Positions 43,904 through 51,882 of a stretch of DNA of 64,000 bases are shown one piece after another. The stretch lies in NCBI GenBank assembly GCA_002329205.1, contig DCTC01000002.1, positions 124,001-188,000 on the forward strand, read 5' to 3'. The translations under genes and the position numbers were made by a program. The first letter of the stretch is position 1, and each line of letters opens with the position of its first letter. The notes under the pieces are model-generated. The model was given only the letters and a program-made list of their open reading frames with translations, made no database searches and was not told the DNA's origin. This stretch comes from Candidatus Roizmanbacteria bacterium UBA1450. Its GTDB lineage: Bacteria; Patescibacteriota; Microgenomatia; UBA1406; GWC2-37-13.

Positions 43904-43963
43904 AAAAAGAATAAGGAAGATGAAATATCATTTTCCGTTAGATATTAGTTCATCAATAAAAAC

Positions 43964-44368
43964 GTGTTATCACCAAAAAGACAAAAATACAGAAAACAAT
44001 TCAGAGGAACATGGAGAAGAATCGCAACCAAGGGGGATACACTCAATTTCGGAAGCTTCGGATTGAAAACGCTGGATCCGGGCTGGATTAAAGATCGTCA
44101 AATTGAAGCGGTACGCGTCGTTTTGGCACGAGCAACACGAAAAGAAGGAAAATTCTGGATTCGTATTTTTCCCGACAAACCATACACAAAGAAACCGCCT
44201 GAGGTCACCATGGGTGCCGGTAAGGGAGATGTCGCATATTTTGTAGCATCAGTCTCACCAGGAAGAATTCTTTTTGAAGTGGATGGACTGAGTGAAGCTG
44301 TTGCAAAAAAGGTTTTAAGAAATGCAGCTGCAAAACTATCAGTAAACACAAAAGTTGTAACGAAATAA
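43964..44368 (+). CDS. rplP: Ribosomal protein uL16
   Basis: 134 residues; positions tRNA in the A and P sites. The N-terminus LSPKRQKYRKQFRG is the universal L16 start and begins with GTG at 43964, an unusual start codon for this operon. GAGKGDVAYFVA and PGRILFEVDGL confirm the family. Its stop shares one base with the rpmC ATG. Confidence 0.96.
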   Translation: MLSPKRQKYRKQFRGTWRRIATKGDTLNFGSFGLKTLDPGWIKDRQIEAVRVVLARATRKEGKFWIRIFPDKPYTKKPPEVTMGAGKGDVAYFVASVSPGRILFEVDGLSEAVAKKVLRNAAAKLSVNTKVVTK

Positions 44369-44571
44369 TGAAAAAAATTACGAAAGAATATACAAACAAA
44401 ACAGCAGAAGAACTCAAGAAAGAAGCGGAATCATTGCGAAAAGAAATCGCAAAGCTTGAAATTGAAAGACAGGCAAAGCCCCAAAAAGATACGAATATGA
44501 TTTTTAAAAAGAAAAAAAGATTAGCAGTCGTTTTGACAACAATCCGTCAAAAAGAATTAGGAATTCAGTAA
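44368..44571 (+). CDS. rpmC: Ribosomal protein uL29
   Basis: 67 residues, helical hairpin at the tunnel exit near uL23. Usual length. The start overlaps the rplP stop (TAATG), so translation is coupled. Contains the ELKKEAESLRKEIAKLEIER helix. Confidence 0.93.
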   Translation: MKKITKEYTNKTAEELKKEAESLRKEIAKLEIERQAKPQKDTNMIFKKKKRLAVVLTTIRQKELGIQ

Positions 44572-44578
44572 TAAACAC

Positions 44579-44824
44579 ATGAATAAAACATTTACCGGTA
44601 TCGTTGTTTCAGATAAAATGCAAAAAACAGTCGTCGTAAAAATCGAACGAAAGTTTCGACATCGGTTATATCAGAAAGTTATAACCCGACATAAAAATCT
44701 GAAAGCGCATAACGAACTGGAAGGAATCGCTGTAGGGGACACAGTTGTTATTGAAGAAACACGACCGATTTCAAAAGATAAACGTTTCAGAGTACTAGAA
44801 AAAATTAATACAGTTACTAAATAA
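44579..44824 (+). CDS. rpsQ: Ribosomal protein uS17
   Basis: 81 residues, OB-fold primary binder of 16S rRNA. FTGIVVSDKMQKTVVVKIER and GDTVVIEETRPISKDKRFRV are near-consensus. No C-terminal extension. Confidence 0.96.
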   Translation: MNKTFTGIVVSDKMQKTVVVKIERKFRHRLYQKVITRHKNLKAHNELEGIAVGDTVVIEETRPISKDKRFRVLEKINTVTK

Positions 44825-44842
44825 GTATTTATTGAATAAACA

Positions 44843-45217
44843 ATGTTACAACTCAGATCAATGCTCAATGTCGCAGACAATTCAGGAGCAAAAATAGTAC
44901 AGCTTATCGGTATCCCGAAAAAAGGAAATAAGAAAATTGCCTATCTCGGAGAAGTATTTACCGGTGTCGTGAAAAAAGCAGCTCCGTATGGTCAGGTTAA
45001 AAGCGGCGAAGTCGTACGAGCAGTTATTGTCCGTACACGCAAAGAAGTAAAAAGAGCAGATGGAAGCTATATCCGTTTTGATGAAAATGCTTGTGTTATC
45101 TTGGCAGGAAATGATACGCAGGATCCGAAAGGAACACGTATCTTTGGACCCATTGCAAAAGAAATTAAAGACGGCGGATACAATAAAATTGCCAGTTTGG
45201 CTGAGGAAATTTATTAA
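44843..45217 (+). CDS. rplN: Ribosomal protein uL14
   Basis: 124 residues; forms an inter-subunit bridge and the RsfS docking site. MLQLRSMLNVADNSGAK, AVIVRTRKEVKRADGSY and GTRIFGPIAKE are typical. Confidence 0.97.
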   Translation: MLQLRSMLNVADNSGAKIVQLIGIPKKGNKKIAYLGEVFTGVVKKAAPYGQVKSGEVVRAVIVRTRKEVKRADGSYIRFDENACVILAGNDTQDPKGTRIFGPIAKEIKDGGYNKIASLAEEIY

Positions 45218-45223
45218 ACAACT

Positions 45224-45532
45224 ATGAAAATTAGAAAAGGAGATACCGTTTTGGTTATTGCGGGAAAAGATAAAGGTCGTACAGGAACTGTTGACCGAGT
45301 GTATCCGAAATCTGAAAAGGTACTGGTTGAAAATATCAATATGTACAAGAAAGCCGTCCCGAAGACGGAACAGACACCGCAAGGCGGAATTATGGATGTC
45401 CCACGACCGATTCACATGTCAAACCTGATGGTCGTCGATCCTAAAACCAAAAAACCATCACGAGTTCGATATGAAATAAAGGACGGGAAAAAAGAACGTG
45501 TGTTTAAGAATTCATCTCGAAAAAAAATATAA
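45224..45532 (+). CDS. rplX: Ribosomal protein uL24
   Basis: 102 residues with a KOW domain (KIRKGDTVLVIAGKDKGRTG) that nucleates 50S assembly. It keeps the GGIMDVPRPIHMSNLM region. Six bp after rplN. Confidence 0.96.
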   Translation: MKIRKGDTVLVIAGKDKGRTGTVDRVYPKSEKVLVENINMYKKAVPKTEQTPQGGIMDVPRPIHMSNLMVVDPKTKKPSRVRYEIKDGKKERVFKNSSRKKI

Positions 45533-45546
45533 ATTGATTTTTATCC

Positions 45547-46089
45547 ATGGCAGGACTGAAAGAAAGATACAACAAAGAACTTAAACCGACACTCAAAAAA
45601 GAGTACAAAATCGAAAACGATTTTGCAGTCCCTTCAATCGTGAAGACTGTTGTCAATGTTGGAGCGGGTGAAGCTGTTGTCAATAAAAAAGTAATTGAAA
45701 AAATTCAGGAACAGATTGAACAAATCACCGGTCAAAAAACCGTTGTAACGAAAGCAAGAAAATCAATCTCAGCTTATAAAATCAGAAAAGGTTTGCCTAT
45801 TGGAGTGAAAGTTACATTGAGAGGTAAAAAAATGTATGATTTTCTAGAAAAACTCGTAACTATTGTTCTGCCGCGGCTTCGGGATTTTCGAGGAATCCCT
45901 GAATCCTCAGTTGATCAACATGGCAATCTCAATCTCGGATTTACCGAGCAAACTATCTTTCCGGAGATCGAATATGATAAAGTAGATAAATTGCGAGGTC
46001 TTGAAGTCACGGTTGTTACAAGTAGTAAAAATCGTGAACAAGGCAAAAAATTGTTTGAGTTAATGGGTATACCATTTCAAAAAGCGTAA
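45547..46089 (+). CDS. rplE: Ribosomal protein uL5
   Basis: 180 residues; binds 5S rRNA and touches the P-site tRNA. LKERYNKELKPTL at the start and RGLPIGVKVTLRG, FTEQTIFPEI later are diagnostic. Confidence 0.97.
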   Translation: MAGLKERYNKELKPTLKKEYKIENDFAVPSIVKTVVNVGAGEAVVNKKVIEKIQEQIEQITGQKTVVTKARKSISAYKIRKGLPIGVKVTLRGKKMYDFLEKLVTIVLPRLRDFRGIPESSVDQHGNLNLGFTEQTIFPEIEYDKVDKLRGLEVTVVTSSKNREQGKKLFELMGIPFQKA

Positions 46090-46111
46090 GTGTTAAATTA
46101 TTTTAAAAAAT

Positions 46112-46297
46112 ATGGCAAAAACATCAGATGAAGTAAAATTCCAGAAAAAGCAGAAGTATTCTGTTCGACAGGTGAATCGGTGTCCTGTCTGTGGCAGATC
46201 AAGAGGATACATACGAAGATTCGGTCTGTGTAGGCTTTGTTTTAGAGAAAAAGCGCTTAAAGGTGAAATTCCCGGAGTTAAAAAAGTTTCTTGGTAA
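46112..46297 (+). CDS. rpsN: Ribosomal protein uS14, zinc type
   Basis: 61 residues, the short zinc-binding S14 form: C24, C27, C40 and C43 (CPVC...CRLC). Located between rplE and rpsS. The form without cysteines is not seen. Confidence 0.96.
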   Translation: MAKTSDEVKFQKKQKYSVRQVNRCPVCGRSRGYIRRFGLCRLCFREKALKGEIPGVKKVSW

Positions 46298-46301
46298 AAA
46301 T

Positions 46302-46586
46302 ATGACTCGTTCAGCAAAAAAAGGACCATACATTGATGAGAAATTGCATCAAAAAGTATTGAAACAGAAAGATTCAGGAGAAAGACGTCCCATCAAAACC
46401 TGGGCACGATCCTGCCAAATCCATCCGGATTTTGTCGGTCATCGAATCTCAGTCTATAATGGACGCAAATTTATTGAAGTTTTTGTATCCGAAGGTATGG
46501 TCGGTCACCGACTTGGAGAATTTGCTCCGACACGAACATTCCGCGGTCATGGAAAAGTTACAAAGAGAACAGCAGACAAAACCTAA
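46302..46586 (+). CDS. rpsS: Ribosomal protein uS19, relocated
   Basis: 94 residues; 30S head protein. MTRSAKKGPYIDEKL, WARSCQIHPDFVGH and GHRLGEFAPTRTFRGH are unmistakable. The gene normally sits between rplB and rplV; here it lies between rpsN and rpsH, 4 bp after rpsN. Start chosen at the conserved MTRS; an upstream in-frame start would overlap rpsN in another frame. Confidence 0.96.
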   Translation: MTRSAKKGPYIDEKLHQKVLKQKDSGERRPIKTWARSCQIHPDFVGHRISVYNGRKFIEVFVSEGMVGHRLGEFAPTRTFRGHGKVTKRTADKT

Positions 46587-46657
46587 TATAAGATAGAAGG
46601 TGGTAGTTTGTAGATTATTACTATTAACAATTGAACAATTGAAATTTATAAATAAAT

Positions 46658-47038
46658 ATGTCAGTTATTGATCTCATCATACGAATAAAAAATGGATACA
46701 TGGCGAAGAGAGAACAAATAGTATCTCCTTACTCCAAGTATCGTGAATCAGTAGTCCGAAAGCTGAAAGAGCTCGGTTATATCACTGATTACACAGTAGA
46801 AGGTGAGAAAATTAAACATATTTTAGTCAATCTGCGCTATGATGAGGGTGTTCCCGCATTGACAGATGTGCGAGTATTTTCAACCCCGGGAAGAAGAATG
46901 TATAAACCGTATAAAGAAGTCAAATCGGTAAAAGGCGGTATGGGTCATGCAATTATCTCTTCTTCAAAAGGAATTGTAACTGATCGTGAAGCTAAAAAAG
47001 CACAAGTAGGTGGTGAGTTATTATTTTATATTTGGTGA
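46658..47038 (+). CDS. rpsH: Ribosomal protein uS8
   Basis: 126 residues; central 16S rRNA binder and, in E. coli, repressor of the spc operon. IDLIIRIKNGYMAKR, the STPGRRMY motif and SSSKGIVTDREAKKAQVGGELLFYIW fit. The 71-bp gap before it is AT-rich with short TTAACAATTG repeats. Ends in TGA, 1 bp before rplF. Confidence 0.96.
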   Translation: MSVIDLIIRIKNGYMAKREQIVSPYSKYRESVVRKLKELGYITDYTVEGEKIKHILVNLRYDEGVPALTDVRVFSTPGRRMYKPYKEVKSVKGGMGHAIISSSKGIVTDREAKKAQVGGELLFYIW

Positions 47039-47039
47039 G

Positions 47040-47582
47040 ATGTCAAAAATAGGTCAAAATCCAATTCCGGTATCAAATTCGGTACAAGTTGAAATTCAGG
47101 ATCATACTGTACGGGTGAAGGGTGCAAAAGGAGAATTATCTTTTGAATTACCCCACTTTTTGAGTATCAGAAATGAAGAAAACACACTTTATATTGAACG
47201 AAAATCTGACGCAAAACGTCAAAAAGCCTCACATGGACTTTACCGGAGCGTTATCGCAAATGCAGTCAAAGGTGTCGATCAGGCTTGGACGAAGCGATTG
47301 GAAATAGTCGGGACAGGTTTCAATGGTAAGATGCAAGGCCGTGATCTCAATCTGAAGTTGGGCTTATCCCATCCTGTTATTTTCAAAGCTCCTGAAGGAA
47401 TTCAACTGACCATGGAAGGAAATAATATTATTATTGTTTCTGGTATTGACAAACAACAGGTAGGAGAAGTTGCTCATCAGATCAAATCTCTCCGAAAGCC
47501 TGATGCTTATAAGGGCAAGGGTATTCGATATGAAGGCGAGTATGTACGCGTTAAGCCTGGTAAAAAAGCAAAGGCAGCATAG
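47040..47582 (+). CDS. rplF: Ribosomal protein uL6
   Basis: 180 residues, two-domain L6 near the factor-binding site. MSKIGQNPIPV start, GTGFNGKMQGRDLNLKLG and KPDAYKGKGIRYEGE are typical. An earlier in-frame ATG at 47010 would overlap rpsH and was rejected. Confidence 0.96.
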   Translation: MSKIGQNPIPVSNSVQVEIQDHTVRVKGAKGELSFELPHFLSIRNEENTLYIERKSDAKRQKASHGLYRSVIANAVKGVDQAWTKRLEIVGTGFNGKMQGRDLNLKLGLSHPVIFKAPEGIQLTMEGNNIIIVSGIDKQQVGEVAHQIKSLRKPDAYKGKGIRYEGEYVRVKPGKKAKAA

Positions 47583-47585
47583 GTT

Positions 47586-47621
47586 AGCTAATAGCTTTTA
47601 GCTTATAGCTATTAGAAATTA
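47586..47621 (+). repeat. 36-bp intergenic palindromic repeat, copy 2
   Basis: Identical over 36 bp to 41841-41876, with 9-bp inverted arms; lies between rplF and rplR. Confidence 0.8.
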
Positions 47622-47632
47622 CAAAAATATAT

Positions 47633-47986
47633 ATGGCAAATAATAATTTAGAAAGAAAACTGAGAAGAAAACGAAGAGTAAGTTCCAATATCAGAGGAAC
47701 AGACTCTCGTCCGCGAGTAAGTGTTTTTCGATCAAATCAGCATATTTATGCGCAGGTTATTGATGATGTTGCTGCTAAAACATTGGTTTCTTTTGATGCA
47801 ACAAAAATCGAAGGACGTAAAAAGAAGACCAAGACTGAGGAGGCAAAGGAAGTCGGTCTTGAATTGGCCAAGAAGTTAAAAGAGAATAAAATTACAGTTG
47901 TTGTATTTGACCGGGGTAGTTTCGCTTATAAAGGGAGAGTAAAAGCTCTTGCTGAAGGGTTGCGTGAAGGCGGAATAACGGTATAA
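47633..47986 (+). CDS. rplR: Ribosomal protein uL18
   Basis: 117 residues; binds 5S rRNA. RKLRRKRRVSSNIRGT and RPRVSVFRSNQHIYAQVIDD are characteristic, ending with VKALAEGLREGGI. Normal length. Confidence 0.96.
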   Translation: MANNNLERKLRRKRRVSSNIRGTDSRPRVSVFRSNQHIYAQVIDDVAAKTLVSFDATKIEGRKKKTKTEEAKEVGLELAKKLKENKITVVVFDRGSFAYKGRVKALAEGLREGGITV

Positions 47987-48010
47987 GAATTATTAAATTA
48001 ATTAAATAGA

Positions 48011-48742
48011 ATGGCAAAAGGTAAATTAAAACAAAACGAAGAAAACAAGATGGATGAGCGAGTCCTCCATATCCGTCGTGTTTCAAAGAAAACAACAGGT
48101 GGAAATTACGTATCTTTTTCTGCACTTGTTGCTGTCGGCGACGGAGAAGGAAGTGTCGGAATCGGAATCGGACGAGGTCTTGAAGTACCTCCTGCTATTC
48201 AGAAAGCAATCACGCAAGCGAAAAAGAATATGGTCAAACTACCGATATTTAATGATACATTGCCCCATGAAATCAAGATGAAATATAAGTCTTCCCGTCT
48301 TCTTTTGAAGCCGGCACCTCCCGGTACCGGTTTGAAGGTGGGTGGAGTTGTACGTGCTGTTCTTGATATTGCAGGAGTAAATAATGCATCCGGTAAAATA
48401 ATCGGAACGAGAAATCAGGTAACCAATGCCTATGCTGTGATTGAAGCGATTAAGCGATTAAAACCGCGTATAACGGAAGAATCTAAATCTGACACCGCTG
48501 AAAGCTCAGCCAAGGTAGAAAATTCTCATGTAGCTGACTCTGAGGAACCAAAAAATCAGAAGCCTAAAACAGAAAAGAAAGCAGAAGTAAAAGAAGTTAA
48601 AGCTGCTAAGGCAAAAAGCTCCAGTGAGCCGAAGAAAGAAACAAAGAAAAGCGTAAAAACAGAAAAGAAACCAGCTGCGAAAAAAAAGACAACGAAAACT
48701 GAGACATCTGTTAAAAACTCCGAAGATTCAGAAGAAAAATAA
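48011..48742 (+). CDS. rpsE: Ribosomal protein uS5 with Lys-rich tail
   Basis: 243 residues against about 165. The core (to about 160) has ERVLHIRRVSKKTTGG, VGIGIGRGLEVPPAIQKA and the C-terminal NVAYAVIEA-type segment. The remaining 80 residues are Lys/Glu/Ser-rich low complexity and share a 26-of-32 identical stretch with the uL22 tail. uL30, normally next, is missing; rplO follows directly. Confidence 0.94.
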   Translation: MAKGKLKQNEENKMDERVLHIRRVSKKTTGGNYVSFSALVAVGDGEGSVGIGIGRGLEVPPAIQKAITQAKKNMVKLPIFNDTLPHEIKMKYKSSRLLLKPAPPGTGLKVGGVVRAVLDIAGVNNASGKIIGTRNQVTNAYAVIEAIKRLKPRITEESKSDTAESSAKVENSHVADSEEPKNQKPKTEKKAEVKEVKAAKAKSSSEPKKETKKSVKTEKKPAAKKKTTKTETSVKNSEDSEEK

Positions 48743-48757
48743 TTATTTGAAAGACTT

Positions 48758-49198
48758 ATGAAAAATCTCACAGAATTAACAAAAATTACAGAAAAAAGAA
48801 AAAAAAGACTCGGTCGCGGACTTGGATCCGGTGCAGGTGCAAAATCAGGACGCGGGACAACCCGGCACCAGACTGCACGAACCAAGATGCCGCTTCATTT
48901 TGAAGGTGGGCAAAATCGTATGGTTAAACGGTTTCCTTTACTTCGTGGTAAAGGTCGCAATAAGCCGGTCGGTGAAAAACCGGTACTTCTCACACTTACA
49001 CACTTGAATATATTTGAAAAAGGCGCTACAGTAGATATGAATGCACTTATTGAAAAGGGCATCATCGAGTCAGCCGATACAAAACGCGGTGTGAAAGTGG
49101 TAGCGAATGGGTCAATTGATACAGCTATAACGGTCTCATTACCAGTTTCGCAGTCTGCGCGTGTTCAAATTGAAAAGGCTGGCGGAAAGGTTCAATGA
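48758..49198 (+). CDS. rplO: Ribosomal protein uL15
   Basis: 146 residues; late 50S assembly protein. KRLGRGLGSGAGAKSGRGTTRHQ is the Gly-rich N-terminal hallmark. Its TGA stop overlaps the secY ATG (ATGA). Confidence 0.95.
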   Translation: MKNLTELTKITEKRKKRLGRGLGSGAGAKSGRGTTRHQTARTKMPLHFEGGQNRMVKRFPLLRGKGRNKPVGEKPVLLTLTHLNIFEKGATVDMNALIEKGIIESADTKRGVKVVANGSIDTAITVSLPVSQSARVQIEKAGGKVQ

Positions 49199-50481
49199 AA
49201 GATATAGCACAAAAATTTCACTCACTCATAAACGATCCTGTCCTGAGAAAAAAAACAGGAATCACGTTACTTATAATATTCATTTTTCGGGTTTTTGCTT
49301 ATCTGCCGGTCCCGGCGATTGATCTCTCCCGACTGCAGGCATTATTTGCTCAGAGTCAGTTTTTGTCTCTCCTTGACATTTTTTCCGGAGGAACCCTGGT
49401 TAATTTTTCGGTTATGGCATTGGGTTTGTCGCCCTATATCAATGCTTCCATTATCATGCAGCTTCTTACGATGGTGATTCCTCAGCTTGAGGCTTTGTCA
49501 AAAGAGGGTGAATTTGGTCGATTTAAAATTAATCAGTATACCCGGTTCCTTACAGTTCCTCTGACCCTGGTACAGGCGGTCGGAATTTATATGCTGCTGA
49601 GAAGTCAGAATATTATTGATGTTCTTGGACCGATCGAGTTTTTTTCATTTGTTTTGACTCTCCTTGCCGGAACATTTATTCTTGTGTGGATGGGAGAACT
49701 TCTTACGGAATTCGGATTGGGGAATGGTATTTCACTTCTCATTTTTGCTGGTATTGTCGGTAGAATTCCGGTACTTATCGGCCGTACTATCACCACATTC
49801 AATTCTGAAATTGCATTGAATATAGCTATCTTTCTTGCAATAGCCTTAACTGTCATCGCAGCTGTTGTCTTTATCAATGAAGCTGTCAGACGAATTCCTG
49901 TTTATTATGCTCGTCGCGTAAAAGGCAACAAAATGTATCAAGGAGCTACAAACTTTTTACCATTGAAACTGAATCAAGCCGGAGTCATCCCGATCATTTT
50001 TGCAGTGTCTTTTGTTCTGTTTCCACAGATTATTGGTAATTTTGCTCGCTATATCCCGAATCCAACAATAGCAAATATCGGAACATCACTTGCTACATCT
50101 TTTAATCCGTCAGGCTTTTTATACAATTTTGTATATTTTACGCTTGTTGTAGCATTTACTTTTTTCTATACAATTATTGTCTTTAATCCACAGAAAATCG
50201 CAGAAGAAATCCAAAAGCATGGGGGATTTATTCCTGGAATACGTCCCGGAACAGCTACAAGACAGTATCTACAGAGTGTTGTATATAAAATAACTACTTT
50301 TGGTGCAATATTCTTGGGTTTAATTGCAGTCCTGCCGGCACTTGTATCTTCGGTTACGGGATTGCAGAATCTTGTCATCGGAGGGACAGGGATACTTATT
50401 GTAGTCTCAGTTGTTCTGGAAACATTCAAAAAAATTGAATCTCAGCTTGTAATGAAAAATTATGACAGATTCACGTTGTAG
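49195..50481 (+). CDS. secY: Preprotein translocase subunit SecY
   Basis: 428 residues, ten membrane helices; the protein-conducting channel. FRVFAYLPVPAIDLSRL, the plug region with FSGGTLVNFSVMALGLSPYINASIIMQ and the C-terminal GFIPGIRPG loop are conserved. Translationally coupled to rplO. Confidence 0.97.
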   Translation: MKDIAQKFHSLINDPVLRKKTGITLLIIFIFRVFAYLPVPAIDLSRLQALFAQSQFLSLLDIFSGGTLVNFSVMALGLSPYINASIIMQLLTMVIPQLEALSKEGEFGRFKINQYTRFLTVPLTLVQAVGIYMLLRSQNIIDVLGPIEFFSFVLTLLAGTFILVWMGELLTEFGLGNGISLLIFAGIVGRIPVLIGRTITTFNSEIALNIAIFLAIALTVIAAVVFINEAVRRIPVYYARRVKGNKMYQGATNFLPLKLNQAGVIPIIFAVSFVLFPQIIGNFARYIPNPTIANIGTSLATSFNPSGFLYNFVYFTLVVAFTFFYTIIVFNPQKIAEEIQKHGGFIPGIRPGTATRQYLQSVVYKITTFGAIFLGLIAVLPALVSSVTGLQNLVIGGTGILIVVSVVLETFKKIESQLVMKNYDRFTL

Positions 50482-50503
50482 ATACGTACGATTGGTGTAT
50501 AAT
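50476..50503 (+). promoter_or_regulatory. Putative internal promoter before rpmG
   Basis: TTGTAG (50476-50481), 16 bp, TATAAT (50498-50503), overlapping the secY stop. It would let rpmG-adk-map-infA be transcribed apart from the ribosomal genes upstream. Confidence 0.4.
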
Positions 50504-50551
50504 TGTATTTTCATTATAAGTCTTACGCATTACTAAATTCAAAAGAAAGTT

Positions 50552-50725
50552 ATGGCAAAAAAAAGCACACGAGTACTTTTTGGACTGGTATGTTCAGAAT
50601 GTAATACGCAAAACTATGTCTCTGAAAAGAGTAAATTGAATACTCAAGAAGCTTTGAGTATGAAAAAATACTGCAATAATTGTAAAAAACATACTATTCA
50701 TAAAGAAAAGAAAAAGTTGCATTAA
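50552..50725 (+). CDS. rpmG: Ribosomal protein bL33
   Basis: 57 residues of the zinc-type bL33: VCSECNTQNY and CNNCKKHTIHKEKK give two CxxC pairs. It lies between secY and adk, not with secE or rpmB as is usual. Start ATG at 50552; the upstream AAAGAAAG is at best a weak Shine-Dalgarno. Confidence 0.93.
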   Translation: MAKKSTRVLFGLVCSECNTQNYVSEKSKLNTQEALSMKKYCNNCKKHTIHKEKKKLH

Positions 50726-50745
50726 TGATGCATTATTGTTGATAT

Positions 50746-51870
50746 ATGAAGCTGGTTTTAATAGGAATTCAAGGATCGGGTAAGTCCACACAAGGGAACC
50801 TATTGTCAAAGCATTTGAAGATTCCTTACCTGTCAACAGGTCATATTTTTCGAAATATCGCGAAAGAAAAGTCACCGTTGGGAAAACAAGTAAAGCTTCT
50901 TATGTCTTCAGGTTTACTTATTCCGGACAAGCTGACGATCGAAATCGTCAACAGCTATTTGTCTAGACCGGAATATAAAAAGGGATACATCCTCGACGGA
51001 TTCCCACGCACTTTACAACAGGCAAAAAAATTCAAGAATAACGTTGACAAAGTAATCCATATAGAGATACCTGATAAAGAAGCACTTTGGAGACTTGCGT
51101 ACCGCAACGAACAACGGGATGATGATACCATTGAAGCTATAAAGAAGCGTATTGAATTGTTTAAGACACATACGACTCCGGTACTTGACTATTATGAGAA
51201 AAAAGGTCAGCTTGCAACGGTCGACGGCACAATGTCGATTGATGAGGTACATCAGTCCATATTAAAATCGCTTGGTAAGCAGCTGATCGAAAATCGGGTA
51301 CTGAGATGGAAACAAAAAAATAACACAATTGTAGCCATTGTCGGTATGCCCGGATCAGGTAAAACAGAAGCTGCTCAATATTTTGAAGGCAAAGGGTTGC
51401 CGATCGTAAGCTTTTCGGATATTGTAAATAAGGAGATTGAAAAACTGAAAAAGCCACATACACTTGCAGTGCATCATGAGGTACGACAGGGATTGCGGGA
51501 AAAATACGGATTTGAAGCAATGGCCAAGCTGAGCAAAAAACAAATTGAGACCAAGCTGAAAAAAAATAACATGATTGTTATTGAAGGTATGAGATCATGG
51601 GAAGAATATCAATACTTGAAGAAAGAATTCCCTAAGGCACGGATTTTTATTCTTGCCATATATGCTGATAAAGCAGTCCGATATGAACGCATAAAAAAGA
51701 GAAAATCTCGATCAGGGCTTTATGGCGAAGAGCGAGATTTGGATGAATTGCTCAATACACACATGGGCCCCACTATTGCGAATGCGGATTATCTGGTAAA
51801 GAATAATTTCACCAAGGAAGAATTGAAAACAAAATTAGAAGAAGTGTATCGGTCTATCTATTTTTCATAA
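50746..51870 (+). CDS. adk: Adenylate kinase fused to a UPF0200-like kinase domain
   Basis: 374 residues. Residues 1-185 are adenylate kinase: GIQGSGKSTQG P-loop, TGHIFRNIAKE, GYILDGFPRTLQQA and a short lid without zinc cysteines. Residues about 192-374 form a second P-loop kinase (GMPGSGKTEA) with VSFSDIVNKEI, REKYGFEAMAKL and VIEGMRSWEEYQYL, a pattern I associate with the archaeal UPF0200 nucleotide-kinase-like family. The gene keeps the usual secY-adk-map order. The second domain's substrate is unknown; a dephospho-CoA-kinase-like or nucleotide-kinase role is possible. Confidence 0.85.
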   Translation: MKLVLIGIQGSGKSTQGNLLSKHLKIPYLSTGHIFRNIAKEKSPLGKQVKLLMSSGLLIPDKLTIEIVNSYLSRPEYKKGYILDGFPRTLQQAKKFKNNVDKVIHIEIPDKEALWRLAYRNEQRDDDTIEAIKKRIELFKTHTTPVLDYYEKKGQLATVDGTMSIDEVHQSILKSLGKQLIENRVLRWKQKNNTIVAIVGMPGSGKTEAAQYFEGKGLPIVSFSDIVNKEIEKLKKPHTLAVHHEVRQGLREKYGFEAMAKLSKKQIETKLKKNNMIVIEGMRSWEEYQYLKKEFPKARIFILAIYADKAVRYERIKKRKSRSGLYGEERDLDELLNTHMGPTIANADYLVKNNFTKEELKTKLEEVYRSIYFS

Positions 51871-51882
51871 ACATATATCGCA

